DNA from: Rhizophagus sp. LPA8_4_AMF
Lineage: Eukaryota > Glomeromycota > Glomeromycetes > Glomerales > Glomeraceae
DNA length: 29,959 nucleotides
Assembly (NCBI GenBank): GCA_021464525.1
Contig: JADRCO010000600.1
Location: 1-29,959, forward strand
Direction of reading: 5' to 3'
Part shown: positions 16,437 to 28,463 of the stretch, piece after piece
How the letters are laid out: the number at the start of each line of letters is the position of its first letter
How positions within the stretch are numbered: the stretch's first letter is position 1
Notes under the pieces: generated by a model
The model's database searches: none
Seen by the model: the letters and a program-made list of their open reading frames with translations, nothing else
Told to the model about the DNA's origin: nothing
Translations under genes and position numbers: made by a program

Positions 16437-16948
16437 TTAAATTTTGCTAATCACATAAGATAAATTTATAAATTTGATCAGAGGACCTTCATCGTTAATC
16501 ATACGTATAACATTTTTAGTTACATAATGTTTGACTTTCTTTCCATTATTAGTTGCTTCGTTTAAGTAATTAGTTACCACTGAATCCAAATAATATAATT
16601 TCAAATCTACTTTGGATTTCCTAATGTTGCGCTTGCCATCAATATTAAAACAATTATTCCTATTATTAAGATAATCTGAAATCTTTTAATCTCATTCACC
16701 TTGATATCTTGTAATTCTTTATACTCAAATTATTTTAGCGACATTTCCATGTTCCAAAAAAAATGATCAATTTTGTGGATCCTCAGTAGGTCGATTTTTT
16801 AAATTCTTATGTTTTATTAGGGTATTTTTGACCACCACGTAAAGCGTTATTTAATCATTGCTGATCTCCTCTTGCAGGTTCTACTGGATTTGAGACGTCC
16901 GAGGATTTGGAAGAATCAAGTGACTTTTTCCTCTTCTTTATTAACCAT
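16437..16948 (-). pseudogene. Broken histone-H2A-like gene relic
   Basis: The minus strand from 16948 (ATG) shows coding-like text spread over several frames. A basic tail KKRKKSLDSSKSSDVSNPVE at ~16850-16940 is followed by stops. A frame with LQDIKVNEIKRF ends near 16680. One base off, an 82-codon open frame (16437-16685) follows. It contains YLNNRNN, YYLDSVVTNYLNEA, GKKVKHYVTKNVIRM, INDEGPLIKF and ends in a stop. The order LQ..V..IkR...YLk.RNN, YLdsVv.YL, KK....tk..ir.i, NDE.l.k matches the H2A histone fold (compare LQFPVGRI, YLAAVLEYL, RNDEELNKLL), but identity is low. Without an indel and several stop reversals no intact protein results. It may instead be an active, highly spliced gene mis-read by me. 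Confidence 0.45.
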
Positions 16949-19900
16949 TTTCAAAAGTAAAGGTAAAAAAGTTACTTAATGATGAAAAATAAATAAATAT
17001 ATTTATATTTATACTGTATTTATAGTATCGTTATGGTTGTTTATTCCGGTAATTTAATACAAAAGATAACATTTAGATTTGAAAGGTTTTTTGCGTAGGC
17101 ATGCATATAAGGATGAAATAAATATCTAATAAAACAAGGTTTCTTGTTATAAATAATGAATGCTGTATCACAGAGTACTCGTGTTTGAAAGCATAAACAC
17201 TCTTTGAGCTTTATTATGTGTGAACCGTTTCGCAAGTTACACGGGTTGTAAAGGATTCAGTAATTTTAATGATGTTAAAATTTTTAACAAAGAATGAATT
17301 TTCATGGTAAATATAAAGAATATTATATAAATAAAGTTGGTAAATTATTAAAAGATACAGTAATTACAGTATGTTAGTAAATCATAAGTAACTTTTTTTC
17401 GATAAGATGACTTGATAATAAGTTGATAATAAATACACCAGTTTGTGCATATTCGTTATTTATAATTAATAATTCGCAACAGCACTTAATGTTGCGGTTA
17501 ACTTCTTTCAATGAAAAAAAAATAATTTATTGAGTTTCTCTAAAAACAAATAAGGATATTGAGGTAATTCTACTTCATTTGCTTCATTTAAATATTCATA
17601 CAAGTCCCAATATCCAAATATTTTATCACAATTCATAAAAATCGAATGTTCTTGTCAATTTTCAAAATTATGAATAATTTAAGAGATGAAACATAATAAC
17701 CATATTTCAAAAAAACCCCCCCCCCAATTTAATTACATCTTTATTTAACCTTTAAGCCATAAACATCATTTGGATAAAGTCGGTGCAAGTACATAATGAG
17801 TAGATGGAGTTTTCAAAAACCTGCGACTAGATTTTTTTTTACCCAAAAGAAAGTGTTTATTTTTGACCTATTCTTTAATTTTCATTGACATCAATAAGTC
17901 TCTGATAATTTTCTCTTAACCTGCGAAGAGTCCTAAAATATTTTTTCTTTCATATAAATCGTAAAACACCAAAAATTATTTTGAGCCATTAATTTTTTTG
18001 ATCATTCTTTTTACTATGATTCTAGAATATAAAAAAAAATACAAAAGAAAAAGAAGAAAAACTAGCTCCCAAATCTACCGAATCAATGACTATGGTAAGT
18101 GGCTAACTCAATCTATAAAAAAGCTCGTTATCAAATCTCATTGAATAATGCCAAATGAAAATGAGGAATTACGAAGAAAGGGAATCAAAGGTATAGAAGA
18201 ATTAGGAGATTCGCCAAGACCAAGAAGTTGTGATAGTGGAACCAGAAATAGACGAAGCTACATGTTCATTATAACATTGACTAGTAAAACTCTAGAGAAA
18301 TATGAAAGAATTGATTTTTGCCGGTAAAGTAGTTAATACATATAAACCACTTTAGCGCGGATTATAATGTACAGTACACCTTGCATTCAAACGTAAATGA
18401 TAAAGGAATAATATTTTGCTGATAAAGACTTTTATGAGAAAATTTCGAATACATATATCTTTAAGGTTGAACAATATTCCTGAAGCCCAATAGGCTTGGT
18501 GTTAGTAGATTTTCGCGTTCTTATGATAATGATATTAGGAAAGAAAAATTAATTTTGTAATTGCTTTTATTTTTTAATATATTTTTTAAAAAAGTACCGT
18601 ATCTATTGTTATTGAATTTATTTTAGATAATCTGACCCAGATGATCTTTGGCATTCTAAAATTTTTATTACAAGATTACTATGTAAATATGTGAGGAATA
18701 AAGAATAAGAGTTGACAATTAAAAAAATTCAAAACGATATCCTCACATCCAAGAAATTTACTGCAAGTTTCTTTCCTTGGGACCCTAAGTCAACGATAAA
18801 CTGTCTTTAAGATTTGGTGAATATGAATAAGTGTAACCAACATAATTTCTACAGTGGTTATACAAATTTATCCACTTGAATTAACATTTAAGGCATTAAT
18901 ATATATTGCCTAATATGTTCGAAACTTTAACCAGAATTACGAATATCTAAAGATTCCACTACTTCACAATATTGGGGGGGGGAAATGAAAAGTGATTATA
19001 AAGGATCTCGATGCCTTATGTCTAGACTTTTTAATGTCTAACAGCGATACGTTTCGTTATATGAATACTAATAGTGACATTTTTTCAATCTATCATTTTG
19101 AACAAATTTTAATAAACAATTTTTTGGTAATATAAACTTTTAGCGTCTACGACGCTTCGTAAAACCTTTCGTTCAAATTGCCACGTTAATAAATAATAAA
19201 TACACAAATATATTCTCATTATTTTTTTTTTTAGTCGAACGTTAATAACTGTTTATGATAAAAATGCGAAAAAAATTATATTTAAAAATACTCAAAAGTA
19301 CTTCATTTTTGTCTATAAAAAAAAAATTCATTTTCGAGATTCCACATGCATATTTTTATTGGGTACGGTAAATCTTCGATAATGTCGTTCGTAAACATTT
19401 TTCCTTTTTAAGCTTTTTAAATGTTAACCATGTGTACTGTAAATTGTACGGCGTTTAAAGTTAAATTTCTTTGTTCTTTAAATCGTAATGATTTTCCAGA
19501 TCTCTGATTGAATTCTTTGTGAGATTTTTGAACTCCTCGGTTATTATCCAAAATATTACTTGGCAGGAGTAGAATCAAGGAACGATTAGATAATAAAGTT
19601 CATTTATTTAACCTCATGATCATAATAATTTTCTCACCTTAAAACCTACAATAGATTAAATTGCTTAGCCTTTGATTACAATCTCTGTTAATCATATGCT
19701 GTTTACTTCTTTATTAGTGCGAATTAATGCGAGTATGAGTTTTTTTTCCCTTTCACAGACTTTATGTAGATCAAACTATTGCATAAGAGTGTCATTATCG
19801 TATGTATGACAAAATCTATCTTTTACGACAATCTTATCGAAACCTTTATTGTTTAAAAGATTTTCTTTGTATTCTAGTAAACAAGTTATATCGAGTTCTT

Positions 19901-21086
19901 GGATTAATTTTCTGGTAACAGATTTCTCTTTGAATATATACATAACAATTTATTAATAAATTGATTTTTTTTTCTTTTTTCCCAGGGTTTGATGAAGCCA
20001 TTTCTTTAAATCCTTTGAATTATATCATTATAATTTTAACTGAACCAATAAATGGAAATCTTAACAGATAATAATTATATTTGGGAACTGACCTTTCCCA
20101 ATGGATTCAAGCGGTGTTAAATAAAACAATCGCTAAATTTTAAAATATTGTTTGTTATGACATATTATTTGATAAATGCTCTTGTCGTCAATAATATTTT
20201 TTTCGTTGATGACACTTGACACGATTAAATCTTATTATCTGCAAGATATTTTTGGGTTCAACGAAAAACAATGTCGTTTGACATATTGATGTATGATCAT
20301 TTTTAAACTTGAATCAATTGAATGAAGACGCCTATATAAACATGATCATGAATTAGTTAAAAAAAGAAGGTAATATTATCATACTTGTTTATCTTTCCTC
20401 TTTTTTTTTTAGAGACAAAATAATAACTTGATTTCTTTTATTGATTAACATTGATTAACCGAATATTAATTAAGATATTAGTTCTTCATTTAATTAACGG
20501 ATAATTGAACATATCAATATATCATATACAATAAACATGTTAATCAACTCAAAAAATAAAATTAAGTTGAATTATGACTCTGAAACCATTTTTACCTTTA
20601 TAATAATACATGAGATTATAACATTATAATAAATGATTCCACTGATTATTGATGAAAAAGACGCGTCTTTTTTGCTTTTTTTGCTCAAATCTAAGATTAT
20701 TGATGCTCTATTATAGATATTGAATTAAACTTTGATGATTCCAGAAATCATACGTGTTAAATAAAGTAGGTCATATTAAATACTGCGGAAACACGTGTTA
20801 TAAACCCATAAAAATCTAAGGTGATTGTGACAATGATCCTCGTGGCTTAGATTTACAACCCACCAACTCGTTATATAAGTATCAAATGTTTTCTTTACCG
20901 ATGAAAAGAAATTTTTTTTTCCTTTTTTTGGTTTTTTTTTGTATTATTACATACTATTTTTATTTTTATTCATTACCTTTTTTTTTTTTTACGGATCTTT
21001 ATACCCTTTTTTTTACTTTTCTCACTAGACTTCCTTTTTTTCCCTTTTTTCCCTTTTTTCCCTCTTTTTTTTTTATCATTTACGTG
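16949..21086. other. Long AT-rich intergenic region
   Basis: About 4 kb with no gene I can support. Noted inside: a 10-base C run at 17716-17725 and a 9-base G run at 18974-18982; a 59-residue ORF from an ATG at 18148 to 18327 (LRRKGIKGIEELGDSPRPRS) with no recognised family; and a ~60-codon minus-strand open frame near 19420-19610. A TATA-like CCTATATAAAC is at ~20330, another (TTATATAAG) at ~20871, and a CACGTG at 20792-20797, which may belong to the promoter of the downstream telomere-factor gene. The 296 bases at 16141-16436 are likewise AT-rich and carry the 3' flank of VMS1. Confidence 0.5.
20910..21076 (+). promoter_or_regulatory. Polypyrimidine leader of TRF-like gene
   Basis: A stretch made mostly of T with some C and very few purines immediately precedes the chosen start codon. 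It translates fortuitously as Phe/Leu/Pro-rich sequence in frame with the gene, so a naive ORF starts at 20886. It is better read as a promoter or 5'UTR pyrimidine tract, common near fungal transcription starts. Confidence 0.6.
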
Positions 21087-23043
21087 ATGACTGAGAAATC
21101 GCCTGAGTTTCTGATTGAAAACGCTACTTTCTTTAAAAGTGATGAATTATTAAGATATTTACATATCTTGGATACGTTAGCTTATGAATCTTTAGCTGCT
21201 CAACTAAAATATTTTGAAAAAGAGATCAAAAGCCAATCACATTCCACAATCAAACATTTAAAATGGATTGCAACAAAAAAATACATGTGTTTTTTTGAAG
21301 TCAAAAAGTCTTTATTAAAATCTTCAGATTTTATAGATATTAACAAATTTGTAATATCAAACAAAAATGATTTATACTATATTATAAGACGTCCAAATAT
21401 TACCCATTTTTTCAATTTATTATTCGCAAATTTTGATCCTACGGCTATACCGGATCTTCAAAATATTGATATTAAATCTTTTTTTAGTTATGTCGTACCT
21501 CCATCTTTGATGCAATCTGAGGAGATCTGGGATTTAAATCTTAATTTGAGAGTTCAAATTTATATTTCTAAGATTAATAAAAATCCACAAAGAAATTTAT
21601 ACAAAACTATGTTTCCAAATGTTGAAGATGGTCCACCAATGTATAAGGAAACATATATAAAATTTTGTAATATTATTCAACGTTACTCCGAAGATGTTGA
21701 AATGTTGATGAAGGAATTTAAATGGAGTAAATTCGTTCAAGATATGTTTAAATGTTTATCCAATATATTCAATAGGGTAAATGAATCTGAAATGCCTTTA
21801 TTATATAAATATCCTTCAATCGAAGCTCTACCCATTTCATCATCATCATCAAATAGTTTAGCTAGAGTTGTTATTATTGAAGATATACCACGAGAAGATA
21901 TATCACAAGAAGATATACCACGAGAAGATATACCACGAGAAGATATACCACGAGAAGATATTGAGAATAGTGCAAAGAAACGTAGATTAGCTGATACTGA
22001 AGGAAATGATGATGATATATCTTCCGATAATATAGGCGATAATTTAGGCGATAATTTAGGTGATTCTTCTTCTATTTTAAAAAAAGAAGAAATAGAACAA
22101 ATAACATCACAAAATGACAGCCAATTAGTAGAATTAATTGTTGACACGGAATTGAAACGCACTCAAAGTGATTTATTACCTAATAGTGATGGTGAATCAC
22201 TTAGTTCCACCTTAAAGTGAGTAAAAATTTTTTTGAAATCATCTCTCGATTTTTATTAAAAAATTACTATCAATTCTAATTTAAAGTCCAAGAACACCAA
22301 GAACACCAAGAAGTGAACGAAGAAGTGAACGTGATAATAAAGCAAATAGTAATGGAAAAAGTGCAACACTCCCTATGTACGAAAATTGATTTATTATATT
22401 AACTTTTTAAATTATTCCAAGTTATAACATTGAATGATTTTTTTTTTTCTTAGGCAAAAAACAATGGAGCGTTCATCAAGTTCTTTGACGAATATGAATG
22501 TGGATCAACCTGAATCAGTAGATGATAGGTAAGTTAAAATATTTTAACTTTGTTCGAAATTAATATCTAACGTATATGGTATATTTAGACAATCATCTTC
22601 AGATGAATCATTTACAGAAGGAAGTCCACCTTATGAACAAAACGAAGGTAGTTCCAGGTTGGATATTATTTATTATTTCATATATTATTTCATTAGACAA
22701 TGCTCACTTCATATCATAATCAACCAATTCAACATTTTTTAGGAAAAAACTTGGCAAAAGAAAAGCAATAGATATTGCTGGCTATGACGATTATGATGAA
22801 ACTAGAAGAATGACAAAACGAACTAAGGTTAAGTGGACTGATCAGGAATTGCTTGCACTTGAAGAAGGCATGCGTCAGCATGGAAAACAATGGACAATTA
22901 TAAAGAGGAATTATGGAAAAAAAGGACAAGCCCTTGAGAATAGATCTGCAGCTAAGTTGAAGGATAAGGCACGTTGTGAACATAACCGTCGACAACGAGA
23001 TGGTATTGAAGTTGGTGTCTTTGGAATCATGGATGGACAGTAA
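21087..23043 (+). CDS. TRF-like telomere repeat-binding factor
   Basis: Five exons (21087-22216, 22287-22376, 22454-22528, 22589-22657, 22743-23043) give 554 residues. The architecture is a TRFH-like dimerisation domain followed by a C-terminal Myb/SANT of telobox type, as in Taz1, Tbf1/Teb1 and TRF1/2, which bind double-stranded TTAGGG-like repeats. The TRFH part includes YYIIRRPNITHFFNLLFANF and PPSLMQSEEIWDLNLNLRVQ. The telobox Myb (~482-535) shows VKWTDQELLALEEGM, GKQWTIIKRNYG and the diagnostic LKDKAR (527-532). A Ser/Pro-rich linker with NPRTPRTPRS and acidic EDIPR repeats lies between. The start MTEKSPEF at 21087 is preferred over an in-frame ATG at 20886, which would add ~67 residues read from a T-rich tract. 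Whether it acts at telomeres (Taz1-like) or mainly as a promoter factor (Tbf1-like) is open. Confidence 0.85.
21879..21962 (+). repeat. 15-bp repeats encoding EDIPR
   Basis: Five complete 15-bp units plus a partial one encode EDIPR (one variant EDISQ) in the linker of the TRF-like protein. The units are near-identical at DNA level, which implies recent in-frame slippage. A second short array (GDNL units) follows at ~22030-22063. Confidence 0.85.
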
Positions 23044-23052
23044 AACTTAAAA

Positions 23053-23098
23053 ATATCTATCTATCTAACTATCTATCTATCTATCTCTCTCTCTCTCT
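23053..23098. repeat. CTAT / CT microsatellite
   Basis: A CTAT tetranucleotide run (with one variant unit) passes directly into a CT dinucleotide run, starting about ten bases after the TRF-like stop codon, so it probably lies in its 3'UTR. Confidence 0.9.
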
Positions 23099-24777
23099 TT
23101 ATATATACTGCATGTATATACTATATGTAAAAAAAAAAAAATCAAAAAACTATATATAAATGAAAATTTAGAACTTTTTTTTTCTGTACAATTAAGAGCA
23201 ATTCATAGTTTTTACTTAGTCTTATAGGCTAACTAATTTAACTATGAAAATTTACCCAGTTCTAATAACAATTAATCCAAAAGGTTAAACAATTGACTTT
23301 AATAAAAATTCCTTTGGATTAATTTTATTTTTTTATATTAATGTTAATAAATATAACTCATAAAAATAAATACAAAATTATGATTAAACTAACATAACAA
23401 GTTTTTGAAAATATAGAATATATTTTTTTAAAAAATATAGAAATATAGAATGAATTTTTTTTTTACCAGCAAAATTGAAAAACTCAAAAAAGTCAAAAAA
23501 TAATTTTTTTTTGATATTTTTTTAAGATCTCAATACTTTTATTAAACGGTTTTTTCAGTATAATTTCAAAATAAGATTATCAAACAGATTTTTGTCCATC
23601 ATAATAAATGAAATAATATTAATATCATTTTTCAATCATTTAATCTTTGATTTTTAAGAAATACTAATAACATTTTTCATTATCAAAAATATATGTATAA
23701 TTTTGATATATATTATTAATTATTGGTTTAAAACACCATAAAACATATATTTTGTATTATTATTTTATTCTAAGAGAAGGACAAAATAAAAATGTTTATT
23801 TTATTCAATTAATCAAATCAATATTAGTTTATCATCATACATTTTTTTTTATCCTTCGATAAATGATTATTATTTGTTTCTTAAAACATCTACAATTTAT
23901 ATATACATTCTATCAATTCTCTTTGAATCTTGACTCTTTTTAATAGATTTTTTGATAATGATCATAATGATCGTAAAGTTATTTAAGTAGTTATAAAGAA
24001 TGTTTCTCATTCATTGCGACAAGTTAAAATAACGGACATTAAATCATTTTATAGGCACATAAGAATTTTGGACAAAAACAGACAAATTATCCGTAATTTA
24101 TTATCACATACTACAAGAATATGTTCGCACTTCGCAAGCATTAATTAAAAATTGAACAGTAGTTACACTGACATATGTATGTATATATATTTTACGAAAA
24201 TATTTCATTTTATCGAAATTTTTATCGTAATAGATGCATATTATTAACATTGTGGCAGATTATTACGTAAAAAAATATGATGTTTTGCAACCTTTTAGAT
24301 AGATGACATTTTACCACTTTTACAAAAACTTTTATTGTTAGTATAAATAATAGTATAAGTTTTCGTTATTGAAAATATTTCCTGTAACTTTTTAAGTTAA
24401 CCGATTCTGCATCACGACTTTACGGCTTAATGAACAAAAAATTATTTTCAAAGAAAATGTACAGTACAAAACTTTTATAATCTCTCCGTATGCTAATTGC
24501 CCATTTCTGATACATTATACAATTTATACAACTTTCTTGCTTAATAAGATATTAATCATTTTTGAGAACAGGTTATAAAACGATATGTCATCTATCAAAG
24601 TTTATGATACCTATAAAAATTCTCAGGTCATTGACCTTTACCTATATGGTAGCTTAAAAAAAAAACCGACTCGTCAATGAAACTAATTCAGCTTGAATGT
24701 TAAAAAAGTTATTTTCTATCTAAATCTTTAATTGGTGCGAGAAAATTTTTTTCACAAAAAAAATGTAAAAAAAGTTG

Positions 24778-24832
24778 ATAAAGTGATATAATTGGACATG
24801 ATCATCGTCGATCCTTCCAATTATATCTTTAT
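24778..24832. repeat. Near-perfect inverted repeat
   Basis: Left arm ATAAAGTGATATAATTGGA (24778-24796) pairs with right arm TCCAATTATATCTTTAT (24816-24832). The inner 11-12 bases match perfectly and the outer part pairs after skipping two bases. The 19-base loop contains ATGATCATCG. It could be a hairpin in a transcript, a protein-binding palindrome or the core of a small MITE. Confidence 0.65.
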
Positions 24833-24900
24833 TTGATTATCCTGGATCTAAATTTTTTTCAATTTACTCGCACTTTTCAAGTTTTCAAGTTTTGTCAACA

Positions 24901-25027
24901 ATGAAGAGAATCCAAAGGTAAATTTATGAATTGTTTATTAAAAGAAAAAAAGAATATTCAACAACATTATTTTAGAGCAGTGATGAAGACAATATGTCGA
25001 ATTAAGTCCAAGCCCGAAATAATCTGA
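24901..25027 (+). other. Possible spliced micro-ORF (22 residues)
   Basis: ATG at 24901 opens a 17-nt exon ending at GTAAAT. An intron 24918-24975 (58 nt, ending ATTATTTTAG) of exactly the local type would join it to 24976-25027, giving a basic peptide MKRIQRAVMKTICRIKSKPE plus two residues. Splice sites and frame fit, but so short a product could be chance; a spliced non-coding RNA is as likely. Confidence 0.2.
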
Positions 25028-26805
25028 TCTCATGTGCTTAAAGGTACATAAAAGAACGCACGATAAACAAACAAGAAGAAAGCAGTTGATGAAATTAATA
25101 AAGTGATATTTTATTTTTTTTAAAAAAATATTTCACCAAACTCTCATGTTTATCCTGTTGACTTTATTAATTTTCTTTTTTCATTTTTTTTTCTATTTTT
25201 CTTCTTTTTCTTCTTGTTTTCATTTATTTCATTTATTTCTATTATTCATATTTTTTCATTTTTTTAAATATTACTTTTTTTTTCGCTTTTATTTTTTTTT
25301 TTTATTTTCTTAATCTCTACGATTTTTAAGTTTCTTCATACATTTTTTATATACTAGTCCCTTTTCTTTTAAAGCATGTATATACTAATTTTCTTTTCAT
25401 TTTTATATAATCCTTTATTTTTATATAATTCTTGTTGCATAAACTAATAAAAAATTTCCATTTTTTTTACGTGAATTTTTTTTTTTACATTTAGTACCAT
25501 TAGTACCGTAATTGGAATATTTGTACAACGCTAATTTCATATGATTTTAATTTTACGTATTTAAAAATAATCAAATTATTCAAATTATTACATTATAAAG
25601 TAAAAAAAGTTATTAATTATATATATACAGTACATGATTACAATGTATCCTGTGCAATGCATAAATATAAAACACACGTTAATTAACAGTTATTATGAAT
25701 ATCAAGAATGTAACTGTATATATATATAATATATATATATATACAGAAATTTCAAAGAATTTAATATTAATAATATTAGCATATTTATTTAATAATTAAT
25801 AATGATTTATTTAATTATTTAATTATTTATTAGTTTATTAGTTTATTAGTTTTACCGGAATCTAATAAATTATAATATTTGAACAAAAAATGAAATGTTA
25901 ACTTATCATCTTGTGACTTTCTTCTATTAGAAAGATTGATTTGGTGGAAGAGTAAGTTTTGATTATTTACTAAATTGGATTTAATAATCTTTATTTTCTT
26001 AAGAGCAAAAAATATTACAAACATTAATACAAATAGTCAATTCTGTCAAATATAAATAACTAAATTCATTAATAACTGATAAAGGAAGATACGTAACTAT
26101 TAACCCTATTATGTTAAAAGAAATTGGACTAGTTGAATAAAAAAAAACAATCCCAACTTAATTCTTGCATAGACTATTAAATAAATGTAGTATTGAAATA
26201 ATAGTTTATTAGACCTGAGAATATCTTGAAAAGATTAGGAAAAACAAATAAAAGAATTAAAGAAAAAATTGAAAAGTAGTTAAAGATCTTCAGAATGAAG
26301 AATGGGTCACGAATGAAAAGATGCTAATAGTGAAAAGAAAAATTAAACATATTAATAGCTAGTTAACTCATTCATATTACATATCGTAGAGCAGTAAAAT
26401 TCTAGTAATAATTACGGTAATGAATTGGCTAGTAAATTGTTAATAATGTTAAACGTTACTTGATCATTGTCGTTGATTTTGTGAGATAAGAATTATGATG
26501 AGTGAAATGTTCATATGCATAGAAAACGATAATAATAGGAAACGTATAACTAAATAAACCGATCGATATATTTACTGTTATATGGCTCATACTATTGTAT
26601 AAAGAAAACATTGGAACACGAAATTAAATGTATCATAATATAAGTACTGCTTTAATATTCTAATTTAAATATATATGTATAATAATAATAATAATAAAAC
26701 AGATGAGAAAACAGGTTGATCCAATAAAATAGTAAATAAATTGAAGAAATATTGAAAGAAAGATTTTAAAAATATATATTACTATAATATAATTTATATA
26801 ATTTT

Positions 26806-28463
26806 TCATTTTAAAGCAAGTATATTATTATTATTATTATTACTTAAATCAAAATTATTTAACTCTTGTTCAATAAATTGAATTTCTGAATCTATAAAAT
26901 ATAAATTTTATTTAGTAAAATTATAATTTTAATGATATTGTTTTATATATTTATTACTTACTTTGACTTGTTGATATAAATTGAATAATATCTACAAAAA
27001 AAAAAAAAATCACAAATATATTAGTTAAACATAAATATTTTTTTACTTTTGTTAAATTATATAAATTTACCTTGAGAAATTTTATATGAAGATGAGTGAC
27101 AATTCATTGGTTCTGGAAGACTTTTATAATTTAAAAGTCTACTGGTATATATTGCTTGAGGATGTTGTACTTGTTCAAATTTATTCTTTATTAGTTCATT
27201 AAATCTAATTCTTTCACTTTCTTCTATTTGATAACAAATTTCTTTATCTTTATAATCCAATTTTAATCTTAATTCATTTATTGTTCGACATAATTCTTCT
27301 ACAGTTGGTCTATTTTCTGGTTCTGCATTCCAACATTTCATAATCAATTCTGCAAATAATTTTGGAAGATAATCTGGAATTTTTGGTCTAAGTCCTTTAC
27401 ATATATTACAAGCTAAACTAAAATTATGAGAAATATTATTAAAAGGTGCTACACCAGTTAAATATTCATTCATTATTATTCCAAATGAATAGATATCAGA
27501 TGATTTTGTATATTGATGTCCACGTAAAACTTCTGGAGCTATATAAGGCAATACTCCAAAAATACCATCATCCTCTTCTGGTTGATAATCGGCTGGTTGA
27601 CACAATCCTAAATCACTAATAGATACATTATTTCCAAATAATATATTTCCTGAATGAAAATCTTTATGAACTTTTCCAGCATTATGAATATTTTTAAGTC
27701 CAATAGATATTTGATGTAAAACCATAAGTTTTTCGGAATAATTGATGTTATATAATTTATGTAAATTTTCTCGTAAATTTCCTTTATAAAAATATTGTAA
27801 GACCATCATATAATTTTTAGTTTCTGGTTCTTGAGTTATTCCATAACATTGAACGATATAACTACTTCCACAAATTTGATAATAAGTTTTAACCTTTAAT
27901 ATTATAAGATATTATATTAGTATATATATCTGATATATATATTTTTTAAATTGAAATTTATAATTACTTACCTCATTTAAAAAATCTTTACTTATATTAT
28001 TTGAATTATCTAAACATTTTAATGCAACTTTTTTATGTGAATGATTATTATACCTATTCCATTCTTGTTTTTGAACATTCCAACTACAAATATAACCTTC
28101 TAACCAATTAGCTTTAAAAATTATACCAAAACCACCTCTAGAAATATATGTAACATTTTGAAATTTTTCAAAAGGTATCCATTCACAACATCTTGTCCAA
28201 TGTACTGCATTAAGTTGTTGTTCTTGAATAAATTCATCAATATTCTTGTTTCCACTGGTCCAATTTTTAAAATTTTCTTTAAATCTTTTAGCATTACATG
28301 GTTGACACCATGAATCTCCTGTGAAAGGGTTATCACATTCTATACATACTCCATATATTGCCTTCCTTGTTTCAATATCGTTCATGAAAGTTGATTCGTC
28401 ATTTATTTCTCCATTTTCTTCTTCTGTTTCAACAGATGAGTTATTAACTACAGATGATTCCAT
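26806..28463 (-). CDS. TKL-type protein kinase, intact
   Basis: Four exons (27972-28463, 27071-27893, 26962-26991, 26806-26891) join in frame to 476 residues. The N-terminus carries an acidic stretch, then a knuckle C40-x2-C43...C53-x2-C56 with KRFKENFKNWTSGN, typical of the expanded Rhizophagus kinase family. The kinase domain (~100-375) has the Gly loop ISRGGFGIIFKA, VALK lysine K149, catalytic loop H240-KDFHSGN (HKD variant, D242 and N247 kept), DLG (258-260), IAPEVLRG, SDIYSFGIIMNEYLTG and a CWNAEPENRPT end. The tail HPQAIYTSRLLNYKSLPEP and the small last exons (IIQFISTSQ, then IQFIEQELNNFDLS plus an Asn run from AAT repeats) are family signatures. All catalytic residues are present, so it should be active on Ser/Thr or Tyr. 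Family members are proposed to act in environmental and symbiotic signalling; the specific role is unknown. Confidence 0.92.

Larger units (their letters stand above)
23044..26805. other. AT-rich intergenic region with simple repeats
   Basis: About 3.8 kb with no supported protein gene of normal size. It starts with a CTAT/CT microsatellite (23053-23098) in the 3' flank of the TRF-like gene. Further on are a strong inverted repeat (24778-24832), a possible small spliced ORF (24901-25027), a T-rich tract (~25110-25330), an alternating TA run near 25718-25743 and a TAA repeat near 26678-26697. Minus-strand ORF 25830-26024 looks like chance. Confidence 0.5.

Noticed and set aside
17041-17235. 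64-residue minus-strand ORF
   Set aside because: It begins with TTG rather than ATG, matches no family and has no splice or promoter context; chance is likely.
18148-18327. 59-residue ORF with EELGDSPRPRS
   Set aside because: It has an ATG and a stop, but no recognised motif or gene context; kept only as a note in the intergenic entry.
17716-18982. C10 and G9 runs considered as ends of an inverted element
   Set aside because: Flanking bases around the two runs do not pair beyond the homopolymers.
20886-21086. N-terminal Phe-rich extension of the TRF-like ORF, resembling membrane segments
   Set aside because: It is translation of a polypyrimidine tract; the conserved protein begins plausibly at 21087 and a nuclear DNA-binding protein should not carry such segments.
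25830-26024. 64-residue minus-strand ORF
   Set aside because: Low-complexity Asn/Lys/Ile/Phe composition as expected from AT-rich noncoding DNA.
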